Origin: Citrus sinensis
Lineage: Eukaryota > Streptophyta > Magnoliopsida > Sapindales > Rutaceae
Direction: 5' to 3'
Length of the DNA: 64,000 nucleotides
NCBI RefSeq assembly: GCF_022201045.2
Contig: NC_068561.1
Location: 24,310,501 to 24,374,500 of the forward strand
The notes under the pieces: generated by a model
What the model was told of the DNA's origin: nothing
The model's input: the letters and a program-made list of their open reading frames with translations, nothing else
The model's database searches: none
Part shown: positions 31,119 through 42,280 of the stretch, in pieces
Layout of the letters: each line of letters opens with the position of its first letter
Position numbering within the stretch: position 1 is the first letter of the stretch
Made by a program: the position numbers and the translations under genes

Positions 31119-34100
31119 TGTTGATGTAACAGTTCAATAATTGCAATATTCGTGGACTAACACTCCACCCAGTTTTAATCTCTTTGATTTTGATTAATTC
31201 CTTTGATTAGCTCTGGCATCTCTTTCTATTTGACTAGTGACGTTAATTACTAGTTTGGAATCTATTCGAATCTGTTCTTAACTTAGACATCTAACCTAAA
31301 TCAGATGTGCTAGCTTCTAATTTTTTTTTTTTTAAAAGGGAAATAAAATTTCATTAATTGAAAGAAGCAAATAAGGACATAAGTTCTGAAAGGTATGAAC
31401 CCATCCAAACAATATTTTCATATTTCTCTAGTGCTAACTTAGTTAGAGAATGAGTAATTGCATTACAAAATCTAGGTATATGTTGAACTTTAATCTGATT
31501 AAAATTCTTCATTAAGCTTTGAGATGTGCTAGCTTCTAATTAGTTGAAGAAGAAGGAAGAAAAAATCCCCACATATATGAGGAGTAGGAATATGATTGGA
31601 TCCTACTAGATTAGCTATGTTGTGGCGTAATTTAATTAGATGTCTAAAATGAAAAGGGGTAAAATTTGCTTTCAAATAGTGAACGCTCATTTAAATTACT
31701 TCTTGCTTTTGAAAAAAAAAAAAAAGAGTTATCATCCAATTAATAAGTTATATGTTTAATGGAGATTCACATTAATTAAATTATCTTCTTCAGTTCAACA
31801 ACATAATAATGTTAAAAAAGTTAATCGGAATGAATTATTAAATAATGATGATAAGACTTAGATTGTTAAATCTTCTTATATTCAATTATTTAAGACAAAT
31901 GTAATGCTTAAGTTAAGTTGCATGCTTACAAGAATAACAGATAGAAAGCAGAAGGGTCAAAACAACATCATTGGAAAGATGCATTATGGTGATTAATAAT
32001 TATAAATATGCATTAACTTAAAAGGCACTTCTAGATGCGTGCGCGGTTTTTCCACATTGGGTTAAAATGCTAGTAAGAGTTCATTAAGTTAAAGCAACAA
32101 TTGCATTACGTTTGCAAACTCAAGAAAAAAACAAAACAAAAAGAAAGTCATTAAAAAGAAGGATAAGAAACTGGTCACATGATGAGGGCACAAGTGATAT
32201 AAATGTATTTGTTTTCAAATAGTTAAAAACAAAATTAAACTACAGTAACATATAGATGAAGTTAAAGGTGTGTGTTGTCGATAGATCTGATGTTTTAGTG
32301 AGTGTGATTCACATTAAGCACACCCCATGTGACAGATACCAAAATCATGTCAATATATATCATCAAGATTAAAAAAAAAAAAAAGTTAAAAGATGTGTAT
32401 GTGATATCAAATATTATTCTCATTAGTGGATATGATGTGGAGGAGGAGAATGACATGTAAGCAATAGAAAATAAAATAATGCAAAAAGCAAGTTAGGGTT
32501 TTGTTTTTAAGATTTTGCAGAGAGACAAGAAGAACCCACAAAATCACGCGCGTGCCCTATTGTATGTTTTTTTGATTCTTTGCTTTATTTGGACTCACAA
32601 ATCACCCACTACTTCATCATCATCCATTATCTAGCATTCTCATGCACATATTTGAAAAACAAAACATATATTTCTTATTTTTAACTTAATTTTTTTTATT
32701 TTAATTTTCTTCATGTGATGTATTTAATCTATAATAAATATGAATAAGAGTGTATTTGAAATAATGGTAATATTATAAACTTATACCATTAGGGGGTGTT
32801 ATTAGTTATTATAAAAAAGAGTAGAGAGTGCAAATGATATATATTGATTACAATAAAAGGAAAATTAGTAATTTCCCATCGATTGAAATTAAAATAGACA
32901 ATGAAGCTGGAATTTGTCGTACCAAGTGATCGGGTCATGTAGTATGTTAACAACAACATACGGGGAATTATTCAATAGTTGATAGTAAACCATTATGAAG
33001 ACAAATTCAAGCCAATTTGTAGTATGTAACCGTGTATTAATGGGGGGCTGTAGGGTTGATTTTCTTTTGAATGTTTACAGTAGACTAAGCCAATTTTACG
33101 CCAAAATATCCAGATTTTACCATCAAATAATGATTTGTGGTTCTTGACAATAATTGACGTTTTATATATACACGTATATTCATTTATTTATTTACCAATT
33201 TTTGTTAATGGAGATGGACAAAATTCAAAAGAAAATTAATTGTTAAACGATCGCGAATTGAGATAGCTAGAACTCTTCGGTTGTTGTATGTGGGACACAT
33301 ATACTGTATGATAATTGAAATCATTATTATGTGGCTTGAAAATCCTTGTTACATATAATTTTATATACAACTTAGAAAGCACGCGCATTAGCCTCTTTTC
33401 ATCCTCATCCTGGCGTAAGCATGAGACGTACATTAGCACTTAATGATACTTAAATGTGGTTCACATTATGTCATCCTATTAATCAAATAAATTGATAATT
33501 AATGGATCATTTTAGGTAGCCGTAGTAGCTTCCACTTGTACACGAGCAAATAGCAACTATTTTCAGTGGAAAAGGCAGGCTTAAACTGAGACCTAAGTAA
33601 AATAATAATGTTTTTTCTTTCTGTACACAAATAAAATGCAATCAGATAAAGAACTCAAGTCTTTTTTTTTAAATCACTTCTGTTTATCCACTGTCGATCA
33701 TCCCACCATCACAGTCACCCGTAGCCGAAATCCACACAGATATCAGATAGCTACTAGCTACATATGGGTTTCGGATCAAAATCATGAAATAGGATTTGTG
33801 GATTTTGTTTAGATTTTCTATTTGATTGGCCAATTATAAGTACATTCATTGGTAGGAGTGATAATGGAGAAATTGTGCGGCAAAGACAAAGATATGAGAG
33901 AAGAGAAAGCCAGTTGAAAGAAAAGAAAAGAAAAATAGAGTTACTCAAATGTCCTTGCATAAATCAAATATTGTGCGGAATGGTGGGCACTCTTATCTCT
34001 CATGCATGATTACGATTACAAATTACAATATGGTTACTTTTGATAGGTCGCTCTTAGAACGTGCACACGAAATCGCATTATCGTCATTACTTTTGGAAAT

Positions 34101-34140
34101 ACGATTCTTACCCCTCTTGTTTATCAAAAGCCATCAAAAC
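31119..34140. repeat. Copy 2 of the non-coding direct segmental duplication
   Basis: It matches copy 1 (19598-22195) in the same orientation. It is longer because of a LINE insertion (31321-31521) and other insertions, for example around 32680-32860. At 31126-31130 it shows an uninterrupted GTAACAGT, the empty site corresponding to the outer retrotransposon insertion in copy 1. Its left edge cannot be fixed, because copy 1 is cut at that point. It has no recognisable gene. Confidence 0.85.
31303..31539 (-). mobile_element. 5'-truncated L1-type LINE fragment with target duplication
   Basis: A 201-bp insertion (31321-31521) is bracketed by the 18-bp direct repeat AGATGTGCTAGCTTCTAA (31303-31320 and 31522-31539). 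Copy 1 has only one such motif, which defines the insertion. It starts with 13 T on the + strand, so it is a poly-A tail on the - strand. The - strand before the tail encodes HIPRFCNAITHSLTKLAL and about 30 more residues to a TAA. This is the C-terminal RNase H-like tail found in plant L1 LINEs. Long target duplication, poly-A and 5' truncation are the marks of target-primed reverse transcription. Confidence 0.85.
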
Positions 34141-36609
34141 TAAGAGTCGTCAAAAAAAAAAAAAAAATTATTGTCTCAAAAAAAATTGAATAGCATTGAT
34201 GATTCTTTTCGATTCAGTTTTTAAAACTAAAAATTCGATCGATTTATATGAGAAAAATTAAAAATTAAAAAAATATAAGGAAAAATAAAGGTTTTAATTC
34301 TATTCAGTCGAGTTCAATTTTTAATTTCTATAGAAAATATTGATGGTTCAATTTAATTTGAAACCGAATCGACCAAACTATTGCACACCCCTAATTAAAA
34401 CCCTTTAAAACCTGCAGTAGCAACTGATGTAGAAGATTGCACTGCATAATATCGGTTTGTTGTGACCCCGTTCAAACCTGCAGCAAAGAGAAGATGAAGA
34501 TGAAATGAGACAAAGAAGAAGAAGAAAAGGAGATCTCAGTCATCAATACGTTATATATCAGAGATAAATTAAATGGTAATACAACCAAGAACGTTATCAG
34601 TTGTCCCAATATATCTAACAGCAAGGGGTTTTAATTTAAAGGGTTTTTTTAATTTATTAAAACATCATAATAATGACTTTTGATAAATAAGAAGGGTTGT
34701 TAAATTGAGTTTTTTTTTTTTTTTTAAAGATAATTATAGTTCAAAGGAGATAGTTACATGTTAGTGTAAAGATGCCTCTTTTTTTTTTTTTTAATCATTT
34801 TTTAATTCTAATTGTCATCACTTGATTCATTAAATAACACAAACAGATTATATCAACGGAGAATTAATTTTATACTTAATAATTCAACTTTTCATTAAAT
34901 CATAGTAGAAGAATGCAGCATTTACATTCATACAAATAGCGGTGCAGCCAAGAAATGGAACTCATGGGAGCAAATTTTTTAACCATATATAAATTGCAAA
35001 CAAGGAGTAAAACATACTAAATATTAGAACTTTAGCTAGAAATCAAGGCGTTAGCATTGGCAACAAAAATGGTCAAATCATAGAAAGTTAAAATATGATT
35101 TTAGATATTTATTTTGTTTGTTTTCTAATAATAAGTTCAAATAGATTCCATTCTATTATACATTGGTCTAATAAATTCTATTCAATTAGGTTATCTGGAC
35201 TTAATTTAAATTTTACAATTGGGCTACAAATTATTATAAATAGACGAGACATTAATTATACTTTCAATTGAACTTAAATTAACAAAATAATTAATCTCAC
35301 AAGAATAAGTTTGCAATTTCGACTCATGAACACGTCAATCTTTCTTTTGAAATTTTTAGCGGCAACTGCCCCTGCAAGCCTCTTAATGTTTCCGCCACTG
35401 CATATAAAAAATATGTATAAATTTTAAGGAATGAGGCCAGGTACATCCTTATTTGTATCATATATTTTTCTATGAATTTAATATAGCCCCATTTGTTCCG
35501 CTGTATATTCTTTATAAAGCGGAAAAAAGACCTATGTTGTCCTCCGAAAATAGAGTGTCCAATCCAAGGAAATTAGAATTAGGATATGCATTGTATCAAC
35601 TTCATCTTATTTCTACTTAAATGCATCTATTGTATGAAAAAGAAATCATTTTAAGTGACCACCATCTGTAGAAACTTGTTCAAAGTTCCGTTGGACTCAG
35701 GATAAAACAAAAGATTAGTATTATATATAAGCAGTATGGGCTTGGGTTTAGTGGCCGTAGTCTATAATGATAACATTTCTATACTTTTTAGAATAATTGC
35801 TAAATGCGCCACTCAGCCTATAGCCAAGTGGTGAACTATTTGCATTCCTCTCTCAATAAAAAAAATTAGATAAAGGTAAGTATCTTTTTATTAGTTTGTT
35901 GGTATAGTATATATCCGTCCAATACTTATAAGAGTAGAAATTTAAACTATGCCATAATATAATTAAGTGATTTCATTAGATGTCCCATATCTTATTTGTA
36001 TTAAAAACAAAAAAAAAGGACAATTGTTAAATACACTCTGCATATTTCTAATTGTACCCACTAAATGTTACAGTCACCACTTTGGCCAGCACTTTACTCC
36101 TTGTGAGCTGACCCGGTGCAAGCGGAGATTAATCTGAGTTGTGGTACATTCAGGTGGGACCCTTTAAAGGTGCCTCCCACAGTTGGGACCCATTCAGGAC
36201 CACCTCGTGGTTCAAAAAAAAAAAAGAAAGATAATGAGGACTTATTTCTTACACATGGACAAGCTATCTCCTTCTTTAAGATTTTGTAAGGTTGAGGGAA
36301 TAAAATGCTATTACCCCAACTTTTGGTGATTTCATTAAGGGGTTGGGATCTTATTTGTTACACATGGAAAAAATACGTCCCTATATGAAAATGTATAAAA
36401 TCTTAGGTGAAAAAATGTTATTATCCTCAAATTTGTTTTAAAGATTCTGTTCATGGGCCTAAAGCCCTAAACAATGAGATTTGGGTCCGGCCCAGTATTT
36501 GAGAATTACAAACAGAAACAAAAGTTAACAGAAGAGAAGAAGAAGAGAAACAACAGATCAGTCTCATTCACAGATCGGAGCTGGCCAGTCTGTTCGGGGA
36601 GAATCGGAA
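34141..36609. other. Intergenic region between the duplication and COG6
   Basis: This is AT-rich, mostly unrecognisable DNA with T and A runs. The part at 34190-34400 has the look of a decayed transposon end (ACCGAATCGACCAAAC, TTGCACACCCCTAAT). The stretch 36030-36225 is a relatively GC-rich patch ending in a 12-base A run and may be an old retroposon. The last 150 bp or so, containing AGAAGAGAAGAAGAAGAGAA, is probably the COG6 5' UTR and core promoter. Confidence 0.4.
36030..36225. repeat. Possible retroposon or old repeat with A-rich end
   Basis: The patch differs in composition from its surroundings. It contains inverted motifs such as GTGGGACC and GGTGCCTCCCAC and ends GTGGTTC followed by a run of A. 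The text GAGCTGACCCGGTGCAAGCG looks like a dispersed plant repeat. I could not define target duplications or tRNA-type promoter boxes with confidence. Confidence 0.3.
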
Positions 36610-39600
36610 ATGGCATTAGCGCCGGGGCTTTCACGGAAGCTGAAGAAAGTACTAGAATCAAGAACAGAAACTCCCGATCTGCTAGCTTCGCTCAAAACGC
36701 TTTCTACTTTCTACGAAGATAACACTCCACACGCGCGTCGCAACCTCAGATCCACCATCGAAAAGCGCGCACTCTCCATCAATCTCGATTTCCTCCAAGC
36801 CTCAAGCGCCGCTCAACAAGTAACTCTCTCTCTCTCTCTTATATTCTTTTCTCTCTTTATTTCTCTCTCTTTCTTTTTGTTTTAGTAGGATTTGTTTTTT
36901 CAATGATTCTAGGCTCTGGATCAAGTTGAAGAGGAGGTTAATTCGCTCGCTGAATGCTGTGACAGGTTTTTTTTTTTAATCATAAGAGTTTAATTCAATT
37001 GTAGTAATTTCTGATTGGTGGTAGCTTTAGCCTGTAAATGCAGATGTGCACGCACAATATTTGATTCATGTTGTGCTTCACAGGATTGAGAAGGCATTGA
37101 ATAGTTGTAATGCTACCACTGGTAATATTATCGAAACCACAGAGAGGCTCAAGCGGGACCTTGATGTGAATACACAGAGACAAGAGATTGTTTCATGCTT
37201 TCTTCGTGATTATCAGCTCTCTAATGAAGAGGTTCAAGATTAAGCCTTTGATTTTGAAATGCACCCGCAAATTGAACTTAAATTACTGTGTTCATATCCA
37301 TTTATGGTGTTTGTTTGTTTTAATTGTAGATAAATGCACTGAGAGACGAAGACCTAGATGAAAGTTTCTTTAAGGCGCTTGCACATGTTCAAGAAATTCA
37401 CGCCAACTGCAAAGTTCTGTTAAGGACACATCACCAGGTAAAGTCTCTCTTTCTCTTTCCAATCCAATGTGGGACAATTTTGGACCTTTTATGATAAAAC
37501 TTGGTTTGAATCATTGAAGTCCAAAGTTATGGAACTAATAATTGACTTAGACTCATTGAAACCCAATGGATTTATAACTATATGAAATTGAAAATTGAAA
37601 ATTACATTTTAAAACAGGATCAGCAACATATAAAGACTTCTATCAACTGTCAAGACACTTTCTCTTGGCCAAAGGCATCCCTGCTGTCATAAGACCTATG
37701 AGTTTAATTCTAGGCTTTCAGACAAGATTAAAGATTAATCTTCTTGTGCCATCACATTCTACCTCTCCTACATCTTTGTACCGAAGGTGGGTAGATTCCC
37801 TTTGTGGATGTGTGTTATACAACCGTTCGCATTTCCTCACTAAAGATAGAGCCACATTTTGGTCCAGTATATTTCTGTTTTTGTGTGTGCCAGTGTCAAA
37901 TTTATATTGAATTCACTTAGTTTGTGATTAAAATTAGTAATTATAGACACCTCCTAGCTGGTCTACTCCCTTTTATTTAGGTATTCTAAGTTTCAGGTAC
38001 TCAATTTTGACCCTATGTTGAAGATTATTTTTCTTATTCTTGTGTTAATTACTAACTGAGAAGGACCGAGATTTACATGTTTATTTGGCCTCCTTATATT
38101 ATTATTATTTTTTTACAGAATTAATGATGGTAATTGTGATTCACTTGCAGCGTGCAGGTTTGGAGCTGATGGATATGATGGCTATGTACCAAGAAGGAGC
38201 CTATGAGCGCCTTTGCAGGTAAAGCTATATTATGATGGCTATCAGTGCTATATGTTTTTCGGGGAAAAAAAAATACACATGCACTGCTTTGGCTTCTTAG
38301 AACTTAAGTTCAGTTTTTCCAGATAAACAATCTGATGGTACTTTAATCTTCATGTAGTTTTCTTTTAGTCCCACTCTTGCTCTGTGGTCTATTACTGAAT
38401 TTCCAGATACCAGCTTTTGGGGAAGCTTTTGCCTTTTGTAAATCAAATTATGATTTACGTAATTTGTTAATCTTTTATCCAACAGTTATTTGCTTCTATG
38501 GTATCTGAACAGATTATATGTAATATGTATTTCGTTCCTTTCTCCTAGGTGGGTTCAGGCAGAGTGTAGGAAACTGGGTGACACTGAGAATCCTGAAGTT
38601 GGTGAACTTTTGAAAACAGCAGTTCGATGTCTCAAGGAGAGGCCTGTCCTTTTCAAGTATTGTGCAGAAGAGGTGATTCTTTTTCTTTCTAAGCTTAGTA
38701 TTAATAACTAAACTATATTTTTTCTAGAAGCTCTTATATGACTTCACTGATTATACAGGTAGCGAATATGAGGCATAATGCATTATTCAGACGATTCTTA
38801 AGTGCTCTTACACGTGGAGGGCCCGGCGGACTGCCAAGACCTATAGAAGTGCATGCTCATGACCCCTTACGATATGTAGGAGACATGCTGGGGTGGTTAC
38901 ATCAGGTGTGATGCAGGCCTTTTTTGATGGATTTAACTTTGATCTTCTGATATAGCTGAGTACTTTTCTACATCCGTGAATGAACTTTTACTGTATTTTT
39001 TTTATATGTTGCTGTCTAAGCAGGCACTGGCATCTGAACGGGAGCTTGTGCTAGGGTTACTTGATCCAGATGTAGGAGATACTGGGTTAACTGCCAGCCA
39101 ATTTTCCAAGAGCCAGAATGGATCTGGAAAGACTGATTCAGACCTGACATTTGTTCTGGATAGAATTTTTGAAGGAGTTTGTCGGCCATTTAAAGTGAGG
39201 GTTGAGCAAGTTTTGCAATCTCAACCCAGTCTTATAATCTCATATAAACTCAGTAATACCCTGGAGTTTTACAGCTATACCGTGAGTCGAGCTCTATTCC
39301 TCTTGTATTCGCTGTTCTCTGCTATGCTCTCTTTTGTCCAACTGTTTGTTGTTTTCTGTAGATATCAGATTTACTTGGGAGGGAAACAGCCCTATGTAAT
39401 ACTCTTTGGGTGCTGAAGGAAGCTGCTCAAAAAACATATTTTGACATTCTGAAAAGTAGAGGAGAAAAGCTTTTACGGTACCCTCCCCTCGTTGCTGCTG
39501 ACCTTTCTCCGCCTACAGCTGTGAGGGATGGAGTTTCTGTGCTGCTTGAAATAATTGAGACCCATAACAGTACAATGGTTCCTGTGTCAAGAGAAACGCC

Positions 39601-41006
39601 TGATTTCAATCTGGTTATATCTGCTTTGCTGGATCCTATTATCCAGGTATATTTGTGTTTCGTATTAATTCTCTCAGTTGCATTATATTTAGTGTCAAAC
39701 TACTTTTGGCCGATTGACAATGGAAAATTTTGGAACAACAATGTTTTGTGCTGCAATCAGGTCTTTGTAATAGAAATGCGGTGCTTTTTGCCTAGGGAGT
39801 TGGGAAGAAGGATAAAGAGGTTTCACTATAAACCTTCGAATTGTAACATTTACCTTTGAAATGAGAACTGAATGTTTTCTTTTTATTTTAGCTCTAGTTA
39901 AACTCATTCTGAATTTTATATGGGCTGACTAAAGTCAGGCCTTTGTAAAACTTCTTGTTAAACCGTGCTGGTGTTCCTTGTGAAAAATTGTACCAACTCT
40001 TCTTTTCCAAAATTTAGCAAAGCAGATAAAAATTCATTTTTCTTGCTAGAATTTAGAAATGATGTCAAATCCGTTCCTTCTATTTGCAGATGTGTGAACA
40101 AGCAGCAGAAGCACACAAGTCCAAGGGGGCCGGTCACTCATCGAGAAGAAGACTGAGTTCTGACTCAGGCAATGTGAGTAAATCATCAGTCGATGCAATA
40201 TTGTCGAACAGCAGCTCCACCCCATCCTCGCAGGTTTGTCCTTACTTGTTTTGTTGCTTTTATCAATGATAATTTTGGGATAATTTTAGTTACTATTAAA
40301 TTGCAGGTTTTACTAGATATGTCCTTAAAATATTTTGAGCCATACTTATAGAAATCATTGCCCAAAAAAAAAAAAAACACTAATGGCCCAATAGTTAGGA
40401 TCCAATCTGTTTTTGTGTATGGTGTGATGGAGTTAAGGCTTTAATCTTTGCGCGTGTGTAAATGCTTGATTGTTTTTGCATTCTAATCCCCTAAATGTTT
40501 TTTAGCAGAGTAACGAGACCCCTTCTAAGATATTCCTCATCAACTGCTTATGTGCAATCCAACAACCATTGATTGGGCATGAAGTTGCTGCTGAATATGT
40601 TAAGAACCTTGGATCAATGATAGATAATCACTTGCGAATTCTTGTGGATAAAGAAGTTGATACCATTTTAAGAAGATGCGGCTTGTTGCCGAAGATGCGT
40701 CATTTCCGTAGCAAGGAGGTTAGCCTTCCTCTGGCAGAGATAGAAGACACTTCTCCAACATCTCTTTCGGAGTGTTTAAAGGCATTCTTTGGGCTTGTTT
40801 TGGGAAGTGAGAGTTCTCTGCCTGAATTTGAGTTATTGCAGGTCCCAAAATTGCGTTCTGAAGCTTGTATCCAGGTGGCCAGGTCACTTGCTGAAGCTTA
40901 TGAGCAAATTTACCAGGCAATTATGGACCCCAAGAATGGCCATCCAGACCCCAAGTCCCTAGCTAGACATCCTCCAGATCAAATAAGGACCATTTTGGGA
41001 ATATGA
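36610..41006 (+). CDS. COG6: Conserved oligomeric Golgi complex subunit 6, 11 exons, 681 aa
   Basis: The exons are 36610-36819, 36913-36965, 37084-37231, 37330-37437, 38151-38218, 38549-38672, 38759-38905, 39024-39281, 39362-39646, 40090-40233 and 40506-41006. All have GT-AG borders, and phases give 682 codons with stop. The protein matches plant COG6: N-terminal [18 protein letters not shown], a helical coiled-coil region (about 60-190), the central [20 protein letters not shown] and [14 protein letters not shown] block, and the C-terminal [19 protein letters not shown] is an eight-subunit tether for retrograde vesicles in the Golgi, and COG6 belongs to lobe B. The last intron ends TTTAGCAG, a NAGNAG acceptor that allows inclusion or loss of one glutamine. 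The length matches the family. It is convergent with the UP3-like gene downstream. Confidence 0.95.
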
Positions 41007-41506
41007 GGTTGAGTTTTTCACTTTTGGGAGTTAAATACTTGTAATTTTTAATTTTTGTAATTAAATAGGAAATATCTTCATAGCAGTTCAGCGTCACATA
41101 GGCATGTTGATGAGTCGCTACCCAAGTGAACAGAAAAGGAGATATTACATTTATATTTTTTTTGTTTTTGAACTGTTTGTTGCTGTAAGTGAAATAATAT
41201 GTCATCATTACCGTGTGAATTCTTTTTAGGTTAATGTGCTTTCTTTTGCCCAAGGGACTGGGGGTTTGCGCGGGTTTGGATAAAGGAAACAGGGCACAGA
41301 TATGTCCTCCTTCCCCCCACTCCCCCCCCCCCCCCCTTCTCTAAGCTACATTTCAAAAACAAGAGAGAACAAACAGTAGACAACTAAATGAATTTTGGAT
41401 TCAAAATGGTTCTCACTTTCATTAAACAGAAATGTTTCAAACCTTTGCAGAATCCAGTCTGTTATTGAAACAAATGAAGACGAGGACTAAGGCTCTGAAA
41501 ACTTCT
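41007..41506. other. Intergenic region between convergent COG6 and UP3-like genes
   Basis: About 500 bp hold the 3' UTRs of both genes. A 15-base C run lies at 41322-41336 next to a second short C run (41313-41318). I see no further gene. Confidence 0.5.
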
Positions 41507-42280
41507 TCAAAGACTAGAGGAAGAAAGTGAAGGCACAACATAATCAACGACAACGACACCGTCTAAATAATCCTTCACCTTCTGCTTCTGCAGATTCACC
41601 AGCTCCTCATTCGAATCCGCTTCCTCCATCTCTTTCACGCTCTTAAAAACCGCAATGGAAGCAATCGAGAAACCCTTGGCTCGGGCAGAAAAATTTTCTC
41701 CGCTAGTAATTTGCTGAATTCCCCCAAAACTCTCCTTAATTCCCTTTATCACCCCATATATCTCATTCTTCGCATCCTCCCCAACACCGTCCTTCAATTT
41801 CAAAAACGAGACTCTCACAGCTGACCCCGGAGGTAAGACAATCGGATCGGGAGTTTGATCAGCCTCCCAATCAACGGCCATGATGTCCTTGCAGATCGGC
41901 AGCACTGACTCTTTGACCGCGCCCATGTGGTCGGGGTGTTGAGAGTAAGTGTCGAGGTCCTCTTTGGAGCTGTAGCGGCTGTGGAGCATGTGAGTGAAGG
42001 TGAAGAGAGATGAACCGTTTCGGAGGACCGGACCGCAGGCTAGGTGTCGGACCGGGTCGAGTGTGACCAGGCCGTTGAGGTTGTTGATCATGGTGTCCAC
42101 TTTTGACGGGTCGGTCTCGGATTTGACCTTGAAAAGGACGACGTGCTCGATGGTCTTTGACATATTCGCTTCGACGGAGAATCTGAATGACTGGGGTTTT
42201 TTCAGGCGTTTGGGCGGTGAGAAAGTTCGACAAAGTGGCGAGAAAAACAGCGGGCGTGATTTGAGTGCAAGGCCAAACAT
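41507..42280 (-). CDS. UP3: Stress-response A/B barrel domain protein, UP3-like, probably chloroplastic (257 aa)
   Basis: This is a single-exon frame. The N-terminus (about 1-39: S/R/P-rich, no acidic residue before about 37) looks like a chloroplast transit peptide. The mature part begins near MSKTIEHVVLFKVK. Two Dabb (stress-responsive alpha-beta barrel) units follow, about 42-135 and about 152-248, each with the short-strand pattern (HVVLFKVK; VRVSFLKLK) and the HDHxG-like PDHMGAV and KGFSIASIAVFKS segments. Related Arabidopsis proteins (UP3, At2g31670) are plastid or peroxisomal, and their biochemical function is not established. The start at 42280 is the first ATG and supplies the transit peptide; a second ATG at residue 40 would give a cytosolic form. 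Confidence 0.88.
   Translation of the reverse strand: MFGLALKSRPLFFSPLCRTFSPPKRLKKPQSFRFSVEANMSKTIEHVVLFKVKSETDPSKVDTMINNLNGLVTLDPVRHLACGPVLRNGSSLFTFTHMLHSRYSSKEDLDTYSQHPDHMGAVKESVLPICKDIMAVDWEADQTPDPIVLPPGSAVRVSFLKLKDGVGEDAKNEIYGVIKGIKESFGGIQQITSGENFSARAKGFSIASIAVFKSVKEMEEADSNEELVNLQKQKVKDYLDGVVVVDYVVPSLSSSSL

Noticed and set aside
36030-36225. Definite SINE call
   Set aside because: An A-rich end and distinct composition are visible, but no A/B boxes or target duplications could be fixed, so it is listed only as a possible repeat.
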